DNA of 64,000 bases from Conoideocrella luteorostrata (lineage: Eukaryota; Ascomycota; Sordariomycetes; Hypocreales; Clavicipitaceae): contig JASWJB010000253.1 in NCBI GenBank assembly GCA_032433595.1, positions 1 to 64,000 on the forward strand. Direction: 5' to 3'. Below the pieces are notes generated by a model. The model made no database searches, had not been told where the DNA came from, and worked only from the letters and a program-made list of their open reading frames with translations. The translations under genes were made by a program, and so were the position numbers. Position 1 is the first letter of the stretch; each line of letters starts with the position of its first letter. Shown piece after piece: positions 1 to 12,618 of this stretch.

Positions 1-3000
1 AAAAAAAACAATACTTCCTGTAAATGCTGTTGGATCTAGTTTACTGCGTCTATGGTAGGCAGGTATTTACGTCTTGAAGGCGATGGCCTCGTCAACCTCC
101 TACTCACAGAAAAAAGAGAGAGCAAACAACTAATCGCAGTCTCTATAATGATGTATTTTTTACTACATTGTAGCCAACCTTATTAATGCATCACATTAAT
201 GAAGTTGTTGCTCATGCCGACGTGGCGAGCAAGGCTCAGTCGCAAGAAAAGGTGCGATCTATAGGGTAGGCGTGATGATGACATTTAACTCCTGGATACA
301 GTAGGGTCGATCAATGCATGCAATACACGGACGTGATTTCTAAGCCTATTCTTCTAAAGCCGTTTGACTCCGTGTATTTTAATGTCTTCGTCTACGTCCA
401 TGAGTTCCGCAACTGAGGAAGCTGTGCTCCGCTGCCCACGCGGTGACAAGCCTCTTGTGCGACATGGCTTATCTGCCTGCAGCTTCGATTGTAACAGCCG
501 GGCAGCAGTACGCACACACGGCCTTACACTCACAGATATCTTCAGCACTGCGCCGACGCAACTCGTCAGATTGATAATTTACGGGCAGCTGTGAGAGGCG
601 AAAAGGTGCTTAGTCGGAGACCGGGAGGGAGGCCTTGGCCGCAATCCAGTGGTGAGTGTCAAGTCAGACACCTGGCCAAACAACCATAACAACAACCATA
701 TCTACTTGGAAGCCAGAGTATGAGCATGCATGGGCGACGCAGCTCGCGAGAAACATCATGTTGTGTTTGTAGCAAATCGTTCTTCTTTCCCTGACAAAAA
801 CAGCTGTGCTTTAACCCGCAGTCCATGCGATCAATCATCACAGCTGTGCCGCAAGCTGAGACATGTTCACTTCTATTCGCGAGACACGGTGCAATTTTCC
901 GGAAACTAAGCACACAGACCAGAAGCCGGTATGCACCAAGGACAGTTCGTCGCCGATTGGGCGCAAATCCATGAGATCATCTCCCGTCCTTGTCGAAACA
1001 GCCATGGTTGTCTCTTGCATTGAGACACGCGGAGTGCAAAAAAAACAAAACAAAAGTAGATCATCAGGGTTTCTCTGAAACATCTCATGTGTTTGTCGGT
1101 CCGCTCCCCTTTCCGAAATCACTAGTCCCTACGCTGTTAGCAGTGAGTGGGAGTGTTGTTTTCCTTTTTGGACTCTGTTCTACAAGATACATGCTCGAGT
1201 GCCGAATCTCGGATAGGGCTCTCAATCATGCCGTCCGGGCTTACCGTAGCAGTGGCATTCAATACGAATGCCAATGGCGTGGCCAAGCCATGCTAAACTC
1301 TGAGCCCGCCAGGCCTGCAGAAATCAGCATGCAGAAATGCTCCGCGACATGTATGTACTTCTCGTGGAACTCGAAACTCGTTCGTGGACCCTTCTGGTGC
1401 TCTGCCCTACAAATTGGGGTTGAAGTGCTGGCTGGGAACTGACCAAGTACAACAGCCGGAAAGTCTCGTGGACGTGTCTATTCGTATCGCTGGATAAGTA
1501 TGCACAGATCGGATTGGTCTATGCAGAGTACCGCCATGGACACATGACACTCTGAATAGCGATATTCGCTACAAATGGTGCAATATCCCTGATGACAACC
1601 AACGCAGGTGTGTGGCAAGAAAAACACTAGAAAATAGTGACGATGTATCGTGATGCGCGAAGAAACTAGCTCGTCGTAGCCCGGAGAGACCAGCCGTGTA
1701 TGAAAGTATCGGATGAGTTGAGAATTGCGTGATGGAAAGCAGAAGCCATCCAGCTCGGCAACGATCACATCAGCCGGAACACTAATCAAGACGTGCTATT
1801 TGCAGCTAGAAAGCTCCAGATCGCGACATGTCGCCCTGTTTTGCGTTGTGTTAGCTCCATTATCCGTGGCTGGAACAAAATCGTAAGCGGGACACCTGTG
1901 ATGAAAGTATCGAACTAACAGACGGCCATGAACTGAACTTTAACTCTTTGAAATTGGCTTGGCCGGAAGCCTAACTAGCCTATTGTCTGTCTAGTCCGGC
2001 CCGATAAACATGCAATGGCATGCTGCGAGATCTGAAAGAATCTCACGATACTTCTTGCGTGTTCAGCATGCAATGGCCAGGACTAGCACGCCGTAGAATG
2101 CCCACTTCCCAGTATCCGCAGCGGGACTCACAAGCCTCCAATTGTGACACACTCGCACAATGAGCCGTCCATTTGCTAGGAACTAGCTAACCAAATGCAC
2201 CATCATGGAGCTGGCTGCACCTGCGGACATTGCGGTGGCCCAGTGGCCCCGGTGGCCCGCAGCGACCTGTCATCAACTCTAACCGAGCCGGGAAGAGGTG
2301 CGCATTGAGGGAGAGAAAGGGAAACCGTAGCGAAATCGAAATACGAGAAATTGCCGGGAAACTGGTTTTTGTCATCCAACCTGGGAGGGATAGTGTGAAA
2401 TGATTCACATGAAAAAGAGAAAATTTCGCTCCAAGCCGTGCTAGTATCCGAGCAAGATGGGCTGACTTACATGGTTGCTTCTGTTGGTTGGCTGCTCCTG
2501 TTAGAACCCGTCTGTTCCCTATTCCGGTTTGCCACCATGATGGGTGTTGCTGAGAGACTTCACATTTTACGCCACGGCCGAGATGGAGGGTGGCGAAGAT
2601 GATGGATGGGGGCCGCGATGAAGCCAATGTTCCCAACCGCAGATGCGCATAGCTCCATTAAACACGAGATGGGAGCCAACAGCATCGGCCTAGATCCTTT
2701 CTTGGGTACTCTGAGCCGCTACCTGCTGCCGCTGTGAGGGGTGCAAACCGCAAGGAGCCAGACTCGGGAACTTTAATAACTCTTCTTGGCAACCCACTGA
2801 GTGAGTGTGGGTGTTGTTCGCGGGGCAAATATTGTGAACCAACCAAATGAGCCCAACCGTCTGCGGCCAGCTGCCTTGGCGGGATTTTGCCTCTGAGTTA
2901 TGTATCTTAAAAATTACCGGCCGCACAGTATTCGATGCCTCATGCTGAGCCGGCTCGTTCAGTCTAAATTGCAAGACGCCAAATCAAATAAGTAGCGCAT

Positions 3001-6000
3001 ACATGCCCATTGCTGGCAGCGATCAATGTACTCCGCACCAAGAAAGGGCTTTCTCAGCAAGACCAGCCTACCACAGGCACGTCCAACCGAATTATACGGC
3101 AGTGGAGTCTAAACTCTGGCTCTTATTATGTACCATATTGCACGTCAATGGCCAGACATGACCTGTGGAGGAAGGGGCATAAGTTGAGGCGGATCTGCAT
3201 TGTAATTCTAGCAATAATTTGCGACATGAATGGAACAGCATCTGTCAAGAAAGCGCCAGTTCGTCACAGATAGATGCCAGCTTTGTCGCCTGACACAAGC
3301 ATTTCCGGGAATAAATTAAAGCCTCGGAGTACATGTACAATAGTTTCCCTGACACTGTCGTGTACCCGGGTTGCTCGACCCGGTGGAGAGTAGGCCGGCC
3401 GGCGGACGTCGCCCAGTGCGTGGTACACGGAGTAATCATCTGACCAATGATGAGCACAATAAGCACATAATCGCGTCAAGATCCACAGAGTCTGGGGGAT
3501 CAGGACATTAATTTTACTTCAGGGGGCGTGCGCACGCACGCACGCACGTTCGTACATGACAAAACCAGTCACGCCAATACTAGTATCCACAACATTAAGG
3601 ACGCGGAGTGCGGTTTTGGGCGGGAAGGCGACAGATCGAGACTCGGTTCCAGCTTTATTCTGTCCTGGCCAGTCGAAACTACCACTAGTGCAGAGTACAG
3701 AGGGCGAAACGAAATGAGCGAGAAAGAGAGGCAAGGGCCGCCGCAGTAAAAAAGCTAGACAAGGGGCTAATGTGGGGATACTGGGATAGTAAGAAACGGC
3801 CAAGAATAGAGTAGCGAGCGATCCGCGAAGAAATGTTGTTCTGCACTGCTGCGGATTCCAAAATAGCGATTTTTCAGTTGTTAAGACTCAAAGTAGTGAT
3901 GCAACTAAGACCCGTGATTTTAAGAACATGCCGGCATATTTTGATGGAAGATTTGTAAAGCAGCAAAAACAGTACCAAGTCAACTTGAACCATCCAGAAA
4001 TAGTATGATTTCAATGGCGGCGTATGGTGTGCATGGCCGTGACTCGACCGGCTCAATATATCAGTGCGCAATCCCTGAGGCTGGCGGCGAATGCCTACAA
4101 CCAATGTAGATAAGAAGGCATGTCGCCTGGCCGGCAGGGTAATATTTAAATTACATACACGTCTGTGGAAGAGCGCCCACTCGTTAGACAACGGGGAAGG
4201 GGACAAAAGTTTTTTGGAGCCTGCCGCATCGTGAACACTATGCGGATCCATGATGCACACCCCCAGCGAAGGCTGTCCAGGCTGTCCAGGCTATCCACAG
4301 GGTCACTAAGCAGTAGATCGGAGTAGGCAAATGCCCTGCTAGCCTTCTGCTTTAGTGTGATAGTTACTTATATAGTACGGAGTAATAAGGTAACGCGACC
4401 ATTGCAATGCCATGCCGGAAACCAAGGCACGAACGAAGCGTGTAAGCTGGCTTGGCGACTTTTGCAATTGCCTCTCAGGGACCGGAAGTTGTCGCCATCA
4501 TGTCCCTTGGGTAATGGCGGTATCTGAATTGACGGATACGACTGGCCTAGAAGGGGTTGCCGCGTAATCTGACAGGATGGTTGGTATTGTAGCTTCTGTG
4601 TGCGGAAGAACTCGTCGCATAGCTCTGCTCTGTTCGGTGCCTTCAGGTGTGTTTTAATATGAACTTTGATGATGGAAATGTGGAACGGCGGTAACAAGAA
4701 TCGTACAGGGTGCCTTAGAGTAATCGCTTTGAAGCAATCGGCCTAGTTAGCAGTGCGGCCTTCTTTCCGGTCCAAAGCTTATGATGATTTCTTAATTTGA
4801 ATTATGATGCCATTCAGTGAGGACGACTCGGTTTTCCCGTTGTGAAGGAAAGGAATGCTGCGAGAATATTGGCCAGCTCAGTCAATGTAGATGCCGTCAT
4901 ATCAATCGTAAGTCGGGAAGGACGACCAATTAAGCAGCCGTGGAGGTGGTACTCAGTATAGCTAGGAGCAAATCCGCAGTCGTCCGAAGTTATCCGTAAT
5001 TGTCCGTAGTTGTCCTTCCATTTTCCCGTACGGAGTAAGTACAGTTTTGATGATGATGTGCGCGGCGCGTCAGGCACAGAGCTGCAGCCTCACAGCGAAG
5101 TGGACAAATCAGGAGCGGCGGACAGCCGGAGGTTGCTGACAAGCTTCTGACAGGCTTCTGCCTGATGGTGTGCAGCCGCCGCTTTAACTAATTTCCAGAC
5201 AAGTGCGAAAGTAAGTGCGTGGAAGGTTCTGTGGCTGTTCCTTTCATTTCGCTTCCAGATCTGTTTTCCGGCCTTGTCGGCGTCTATCTTGTCTTGAGTT
5301 TTACTATTGCATGTCGTGCTACGAGTATGACCCAGATCCTGCGCGCATCTGCATCACTGTGCGGCGCAGCTCCTGCCTCGATGGCGGCCGGCGACATCAC
5401 GCCTCAGGGGCCCTGTGGTTGGCGATCGGATTGCGTCAGTCGCAGGTAATAAGGCCTGCCCTGGACGGGATATGTACATGCAGCAGGCACTTATGGACCT
5501 CCGTGGTTCTCTTCCTTGATTTCCGCTTATTGATCCTTCCTTGTCTCCCTGGATTTTGGCTTGTGATCAATCAGGGCCTGGCTGCGCCACGCCCTTCTTG
5601 GCAGCAAAACGTTCCGCATCTACAGCAGTCTCCCTTGTCATCATTTGAACGGCGCAATACCGCAACCCGATCCCACCGCTGCTCAATCTACTGCAAGGAC
5701 CAGCAAGTGGTGGCATCCGTTTGCATCCCCAGATAGTTGTGCCGGCCATCTGCACATCGTACCAAACCCTTCGGCTGCATGGAGTACTCCGTTGTGAAGG
5801 ATCAAATTGGCGGCGATCCTTGCCAGTCGTAGCTCGGCCCCGATTGGCTGCCTCTCTGGGGACAGGAGGCCTGGAGAACTGGAGGGAGATCCCACAGGGA
5901 CCAGCTAGCCACCTGTACTCGGCACAGCAAGCTGGGAAAGGCAACAATTCCGTACGGAGTTGTTCACTTCAGTTAGTGCTCAGCATCAGTACCCAGCCGA

Positions 6001-8321
6001 GGCGAGACCGTTTGGTCTGGTCTCCACTTGTGCCTTCGTCCCCCAAGTCGACGGCATCAGGGCCAAGAACTCCCCGTACGGAGCGGGTTCTAGCCTGTCT
6101 AGAAGCAAGGCAGGGTACAGACGGCAGGAACCGGTTGCGAGAGCATCGAGATTTTTGGGCGAAAAGCAGACGCTGCATCTTCAATTGCCAACTCGTTGAA
6201 AGCTGTCAAGACCACCGCTACCTGCACTTGGCACCTCGTACTGATACTCACAATATAGCTTAGCATAGCCCCTTGGAAGTAGGATTGCACTGTCCGCACC
6301 GCTATAATAGTAGTTGATTCGACTTTCGTCGGGCTCCGTCCGGGCAGGGTTAGGTTTCAAGGCGCGGCGGAGGTATTAGTTATTAGTAGTGGCAAGTATT
6401 AAGGCGGTTTGCACGACGTGCTGGTCAAATCGCAACAGTCGCCATTGTCGCACCCATCGGACAATGCGGGGGCCGACTGGGGCTTGACAAAGAAGGTGCA
6501 GGGCAGAGGCAGAGGAGGCAGGCAGGTGGAAGGATTTTCTTTCTGTTTTTTACTAGTATTACCCACACGCCATGCTACCCTGGCCACCGCACAGGCATTC
6601 TCCATCCAATGCTATGCCTCGCACGTCTCGACTCCCACGACAGCCTTCGTAAATTATTGCACTAACATACAATTTGGACTGAAATGCTAGTGCTCCGTAT
6701 GGAGTATATACTAAATGCGTTGCGATTACAAAGGGTGGTCGTGCAACAGATTGATGGCGAGGAAGTGGCGCCGCACCAGCAGCCACCGCAACCCAAATCT
6801 CTCACGTTACTTCAGGTGCCAAAACGGGAACTCATGGGGTGGCACAGTTAACGGCACCCCCTCCCTTGTTTTGCGCGCAAGCGAGCCGACCAAGCAGGAA
6901 AAGACGTCCCAGAGGGCTAAAGACTCTCAGGAGAAATAGGCCACTTCGGCGAGCTTGCAATAGTCAAGCAGTCTTATTGTACCCGGTGGAAGGTAACATC
7001 TTGCCAGTAACAATGAGAAGGTCACGGCTGCGTGGTTGGCAGCTAGCAAGTTACTCTTTGCGCAGTACGGAGTAGACAGACGTTACAAGACAATATTCTG
7101 TAACTTTAGTTGCTACGTTGACTCCAGCCACGCTGCTCTCGTCGCTATAGCTTGATGTCGTGGTTGTTCCAGCCACCTGCCAAATGACCTGCAGAGGCGT
7201 TGTGGTCGCCTTGATGTTAGTTCTCGCTAGAGCTGCGGGCAGCTCGCATCTTGTTGGCTTGGAAAACGCGCTGCTGTAAAATGATTGGATCACGTTTGTG
7301 TATTGGCGTGCACATTGGCCGAGAAACAAGATGGACTACGGATTAGTTTACGAGGTGACTGGTCACCTGGTAAAGACTCCGGGGAAGAGAGGGCTGGTGC
7401 CAGTATTTACGCGGCTGGTCATTCAGTGAAGAGCATCTGTTACTAGGCGCGATGTTCTTCCGCTGATGCAAGATGCAAGATGGGCTGAGCAACCCCTTTT
7501 GTGCGTGAATAGTTCCGCCCGCCTTCTGTCTTATGGACCAGCTATGCGGCGTTGCACTGTTTCCGTATATCTGCAATACAGGCGCAAAACCACAACATTA
7601 AGACCATCGAACTGGTGTAATGATACGATTGTTACGCACTTGGGATCCATTCAGCTGCTAAAATACGGAGAATTGCGCCGGAGTACATTGTACCTATCGT
7701 GAGGCATCAGAACACTAACGGAATGTCATTGGAGCCGACAGGGGTGCCTTGTACCTTGTCTGCATCCTGAATTTGCATGCACTTGCATCGGCCGGTTGCC
7801 CCAGAGAAACACCATGTTCCGAGCCGTGGCGCCTTAGAGGTCTACAATGCGGGCTGCACGGAGTACATACACAATAACGGTTCTCCGTCACCATAGGTAG
7901 CCGGCATGGTAGCGCATTTGTTTCTTGTTGGCCCCAGGACGGACACGTGCCAGCTGCCTGGTGACAACTTCCGTTTCATGGACAACTTCACGCGACGGGG
8001 CTTGGCAAGCCTGAGAGCGCTGTTTTTCATGTGGCCATGGCATCCATGTTCGGCGAGATCTTGCTAACGAACATTATTAGAAACCTGGACCACCTTGTTG
8101 ACCTGACCAATAGATCCGTCCCTTGGCCTCTCTGTCAGTCTCTCAAACCCCGTAGCAAGCGCCCCTGAATGAACATCAAGTTTGACTGCGCCATGCTGTG
8201 GATGACTCGGCCAATCCGGGGTGGGTGCCCCTTTCCCTCTGTGGAAGTGTTGCTGGTCTTTGGTCGCTCGCTTTGTTAGTTGCCGCATGAATTGTTGTTG
8301 CAGTTGTCGCAAGTATCGGTC

Positions 8322-8344
8322 CACACACACACACACACACACAC
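8322..8344. repeat. (CA)n microsatellite
   Basis: An uninterrupted run of about 11 CA dinucleotides, followed by C-rich and CA-rich sequence to about 8385. Confidence 0.95.
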
Positions 8345-8821
8345 CCCTAAACAGACCCAAACGCGCACACCCTCACACACGCATAATACTGTATGTATGT
8401 ACTCCGTAGTGCTACTGCAGATTCTCCATCCTCTCCACCTCGCCCACAGAATGACAGTGGATCGCATGGGGGTGGAGACCGTTTGTGGGATGGGGTGGTT
8501 TGGCTTCCTGGCTTCGCGCTGAGAAATGGTCTGGCGGTTGAAGAAAATGTACGGAATACTCCTAGACTCTCTCCTGCGGCACCCTCCCCCTCCGCTGCGT
8601 TGCCCCAGGTACTTTGGTTAGTCACTGTTATTCCATGTCCATGTTCTTACCATGTCGTTCTCCCCGGTTCTTAGTGTCTGGTTGGTTCTGTTCCTGGCGG
8701 AAGCCTCGGCAGCAGTGCCTTCACAATGTCGGGAGAAATAATTGTTCATCTTGAGCTTGTGAAGTCTATACCCCCGGGATGGCCCCAGAAGAGGTGGCCC
8801 TGGAGAGGTTGGGAAAAAAGG

Positions 8822-8827
8822 TATAAA
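8822..8827 (+). promoter_or_regulatory. TATA box of the HsbA-like gene
   Basis: TATAAA lies 163 bp before the start codon at 8990 and is followed by a long CT-rich leader, a layout typical of strongly expressed filamentous-fungal genes. The start context is GTCAAAATG. Confidence 0.6.
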
Positions 8828-8989
8828 CATACCCTCCCTTTCCTCCTTCTCGTCCGGATTGTTTCCTCTTTCTCTTCATCCCGCTACTCTGTTTTATCCA
8901 ACACAAAAACCACAATCGTTTCTGTTCCGATCTCACAGACTTACACTCGTTCTTAAGCAACAGACCTTGTTCACTCACAAACCGTCAAA

Positions 8990-9760
8990 ATGAAGTACTC
9001 TGCCGCCATCGCTGTCCTCGCCGCCGCCGGCGTCTACGCCGACATTGCCACCATCAAGAGTGTCCTGTCCAAGGTCTCTGACAGCATTGGTGCTCTTGAC
9101 ACCGCTGCCCAGGGCTTCAACGGCGACGTCAAGGCCGTCCAGGACAAGGCTGATGCCCTCGTCTCCGCCATCAAGTCTGGCAAGAGCACCGTTGATGGCT
9201 CCGGTGACCTCACCCTGACTGATGCTCTTGGCCTGACCGACCCCGTCCAGGCCCTCACCAAGAAGGGACAGTCCCTGGCTGACAACTTCAAGTCTAAGCG
9301 CGACACCGTCGCCAAGGCTGGTGCTTGCGGCACCGTCCGCACCGAGCTCAAGGACATCAACGACAACTCTCAGTCCCTCATCAAGTCTGTTGTCTCCAAG
9401 GTCCCCAAGGATGCTCAGTCTATTGCCGAGTCCCTGGCCGCCGGCCTGACCAAGGTCCTCAACCAGGCTCAGGAGGACTTCTCCGAGTCCAACTGCAAGG
9501 ACACCGGCAGCAAGCCCAGCGGCTCCAGCTCCGGTGCTGCCAGCCAGACCACCGCTGCTCCCACCACCTTGGGCAGCGTCACCGGCACTGCTCCCGCTAC
9601 CACTGCCAGCGCCACCGGCTCTGCTCCCGCCACCACCGCTGCCCCTACCGGCGGCAACAACGGCACTGCCACTGGTGTTCCTCCCCCGGTCACCGCTGGT
9701 GCCTCTTTCCTGGCTCCTGCCGGTGCCCTGGTCATGGCTGTCGCCGCTGCTCTTCTGTAA
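8990..9760 (+). CDS. HsbA/Mp1-type GPI-anchored cell-wall protein
   Basis: Single-exon gene of 256 residues. Residues 1-17 form a signal peptide (cut expected after VYA). Residues 18-170 are an Ala/Lys/Asp-rich helical domain like the hydrophobic-surface-binding protein A / cell-wall galactomannoprotein (Mp1) family, with only two cysteines, in the AGACGT and ESNCKD segments. Residues 170-235 are a Ser/Thr/Pro/Ala linker with PATTA-type repeats, probably O-glycosylated. The C-terminus ends in about 20 hydrophobic residues without a charged tail, as in a GPI-attachment signal. The protein should therefore sit on the outer membrane face or wall. Codons end almost always in C or G, as in highly expressed fungal genes, and a TATA box and CT-rich leader precede it. 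Family members adsorb to hydrophobic surfaces or bind lipids; the precise role here is not shown by the sequence. Confidence 0.88.
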   Translation: MKYSAAIAVLAAAGVYADIATIKSVLSKVSDSIGALDTAAQGFNGDVKAVQDKADALVSAIKSGKSTVDGSGDLTLTDALGLTDPVQALTKKGQSLADNFKSKRDTVAKAGACGTVRTELKDINDNSQSLIKSVVSKVPKDAQSIAESLAAGLTKVLNQAQEDFSESNCKDTGSKPSGSSSGAASQTTAAPTTLGSVTGTAPATTASATGSAPATTAAPTGGNNGTATGVPPPVTAGASFLAPAGALVMAVAAALL

Positions 9761-11243
9761 ATGGAAGACGTCAGCTTGTTGACGCTCTGATCATGCAGAA
9801 AAAGACTTTTGCTTGGATGCTAGATTATTGTTTACACGTTGGATCTTAATATCATCCCGATCAAACGCAATCGGTGTCCTGTAAAAGTGTTTATGTAACA
9901 TAACGGGAAAAAGATATACTATTTTTGGCAGCTTTATTTTTATTATCATAACGATGTGTCTTGTGTGTCGTCTAGCTAGATAGCGTCGGCTTCGGCCCAA
10001 GCGGCCACCTAATATACTATGTCGTATGACGAGAGAACATTCAAATTTACTTTCTCATTCCCACTGATCCTGCTTCGAGTGATGATGGTGATGATTATGA
10101 AGCTGGACCAGTCAATTCGTGCTCCTAGCAGGTTGCCTGATGGTTTGAATGCCGGAGATCACAGGCAGTGGGCGATTATCCACGTTTTACTCGACTTTCT
10201 TTGAACTAGGTGGCCGCGCCGATTTGGCTTTTACACGGAACGATCACTCCGGAGCAAATGACTGGCAAATCAAGAACTAAGTATTCAACTCCAAAATAGG
10301 CATCTGCCTAACGCAAAAGAGGTTTTAAAAGTGAGGTGTCAATCAGTCAGGTTTATTCACCGAGGTGGGGGAGGATGGAGTCCTCTTGGGTACGGGTTCG
10401 CATGTCGTTGATTTTGACTCGACGCACGGGGTTGTGTCGATCTTGCTAAGCTCCGATCAAGATCTGTAGACGGGGGCTAGTTCTATTGTTATTTTAGGTT
10501 TGTAAATAGATCAGACAATGCAATCCACACGTGGGTGTCAGATCGTGCGTTGTAGCCCGTTAGCAGACAGACAGGGACGGGCAAAAAGACGAGATCTATC
10601 TGGGATAACTGGCGATGGCGTTGCTTTGGGACATGTGCTACACATGTGATGGCTGAAAACAGCTTGGTTTGGCTGCGGGGGGGGGCAGCTGGGGAGTATA
10701 CCTATGAAAAGCCGTTGGACAACAGCAAATCGAGGGGTTTGCACGTCTATTAATTGGCGAAATGCTACTTGATGTGCAATTGAGTCGAACCTGGCGAAAT
10801 GTGGAATATTTCGGGCCTGGTTTCGAGGGCTTTACAACGCAGTTGCTGAATGAGAATGGGCAATTGGCTTTGCGTGATGTGGCGCCTCGTATTGCTGCTG
10901 GAGCTGTGGCTGGAGCTGTGGCTGTGGCTGATGGGTCCGTGCTGACTTGAAGCAGACAATTTTTTACACCCGCCGCGCTTTGCAAGCTGCGCCACAACAC
11001 GAGGCTAAGAATAACTCACAAAGGGGTCATCTCACCTCAACTCCTGAAATTTGGCTCACTCACTCCCTGGTCTTGTCCTTCACATCGCCTTCGCGCCGTC
11101 GAAGTTCCCCCGTCATTCGATCGCGCCGTTCATTCATTCGTTCACTCTTTCGCCTCTTTTTGCTCTTTCGCCGCTCCCTCGTACAGCGATTACCTGTTTC
11201 TTGCACTTCCTCATTTCAAGGTACCACCCCACAGTTACCAGCC
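9761..11243. other. Intergenic, no gene seen
   Basis: Holds the 3' region of the wall-protein gene and the promoter and leader of the GDP-mannose transporter. The last 200 bp are CT-rich (5' leader). A G9 run lies near 10677. Frames at 10638-11000 are low-complexity and not supported. Confidence 0.6.
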
Positions 11244-12618
11244 ATGTCAGACAAGAAAAATGACGACGTGGCGGTTCGCATGCCCGACTCAAACGATCAT
11301 GCGAATGGCCATGCAAATGGCAATGGCAATGGCAAGTCCTTTCCTGGATTTACCCCGGCGAGGGCCAAGACGGATGCTTTGAAGGGGATGCCCTCGCTGG
11401 ACAATAATCGGGCTGCTTCGGTGTTTGCGTACTGTCTGAGTTCGATGAGTATGACTATTGTGAATAAATATGTTGTTTCGGGATCAAATTGGAATATGAA
11501 TTTGCTGTATCTTGCGGTTCAGGTAGGTGTTTCCGCGCTTCCAGTTAGAAGGGAGGGTTTCTTATAGGCTCGAGACTAATGATGATGGCCACACGCTGTA
11601 GTCGGTTGTTGGAACTGTTGCCATTCTCATGTGCAAGCAGGCCGGCCTGACCAAAGACTTGGGTCCGTTTGAGCCTAAAAAAGCGAAAACATGTGAGTGC
11701 TTGAGGAGGATCTCTGCATATCTGGCGCGCAACGTCGCAGGAAAGGGGACTCGGAAGTGAATTAACCGTGTGTGCAGGGTTCCCCGTCTCTTTACTCCTC
11801 GTAGCCATGATCTACACGGGCACCAAAGCGTTGCAGTACCTCTCTGTCCCTGTGTATACCATCTTCAAGAACCTAACCATCATTGTCATTGCGTATGGAG
11901 AGTTCCTCTGGTTTGGAAGCAGCGTCAGCCCGCTGGCTCTCGTGTCATTCGCCATGATGGTGCTCAGTTCTGTGATCGCGGCATGGGCGGATACCAAGAG
12001 TGCGGCTACCGCTGCTGCCATGGCTACGCTGAACGCTGGCTACGCATGGATGGGCATCAATGTATTTTGCGCGGCCTCGTATGCGTTGAGCATGCGCAAG
12101 GTTATGAAAAAGGCGGGGTTTAACAATTGGGAAGGTTTGTTCACTCTGTCGTGCCGTGCATCTCCGGCGAAACCAAGAAGCTGTTTATTTCTTTGGGGTG
12201 CTAATATCCGAGCCCAGTAATGTACTACAATAACCTGCTCACCATTCCCGTCCTCATGTTGGCTTCTCTCCTCGTCGAAGACTGGTCATCAGCCAATCTC
12301 AACAGCAACTTCCCCGCTGCCACTCGTAACAGCATGGTCATGGGCATGATCTACTCTGGTCTTGGGGCTATTTTCATCTCATACTCGACAGCCTGGTGTA
12401 TTCGCGCCACCTCATCCACCACGTATGCCATGGTTGGCGCCCTGAACAAGCTCCCCGTGGCTATCTTGGGCATAGTCTTCTTTGCGGCGCCAGTTACGTT
12501 TGGCAGCGTTTCGGCCATCCTGCTGGGCTTTGTTAGTGGTATTGTGTATACTGTTGCGAAGTTGCAGAATAAGGAAAAGCCGGCGCCGCCTGCGCTGCCC
12601 TTAACCAACAAGCGGTAA
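11244..12618 (+). CDS. VRG4: Golgi GDP-mannose transporter (four exons)
   Basis: Nucleotide-sugar antiporter that brings GDP-mannose into the Golgi for mannan and glycoprotein synthesis. Exons are 11244-11522, 11602-11692, 11778-12134 and 12218-12618, all joined by GT-AG introns with matching phases, giving 375 residues. After a soluble Asn/Gly/His-rich N-terminus (1-60) come about ten hydrophobic segments. The diagnostic GDP-mannose-binding motif GALNK is at residues 316-320, in the context [11 protein letters not shown]. The C-terminal tail is short and Lys/Pro-rich. The ATG chosen is the first in frame and sits in a good context (GCCATGTC). An in-frame upstream opening (10947) is leader sequence without family similarity. 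Family assignment is firm; essentiality is inferred from yeast VRG4 and Aspergillus homologues. Confidence 0.95.

Larger units (their letters stand above)
1..8989. other. 9-kb stretch with no supportable gene
   Basis: No open frame here combines an ATG, fungal splice sites and a recognisable protein. The longer frames (for example 990-1442, 2187-2636, 5215-5736 and 5721-6263) are low-complexity, Arg/Ser/Cys-rich translations typical of noncoding DNA, and several open only on non-ATG starts. The stretch is of mixed composition and not strikingly AT-rich, so it does not look heavily mutated by RIP. It contains four exact TACGGAGTA/TACTCCGTA words (4376, 5029, 7066, 8400), several one-off variants (5785, 5953, 6077, 7857) and a CA microsatellite. 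The last 170 bp are the promoter of the wall-protein gene at 8990. Confidence 0.6.

Noticed and set aside
2187..2636. 149-codon minus-strand open frame
   Set aside because: No recognisable domain, no promoter features and composition like translated noncoding DNA.
5215..5736. 173-codon open frame on the plus strand
   Set aside because: Cys/Arg/Ser-rich translation, non-ATG opening, no family motif; overlapping frames on both strands are equally long.
8322..8390. CA-rich stretch as a CRISPR-like or regulatory array
   Set aside because: It is a simple dinucleotide repeat without spacers.
9325..9849. 174-codon frame overlapping the HsbA-like gene
   Set aside because: Shadow of the strongly biased coding frame (Gln/His/Arg-rich from GC-ending codons).
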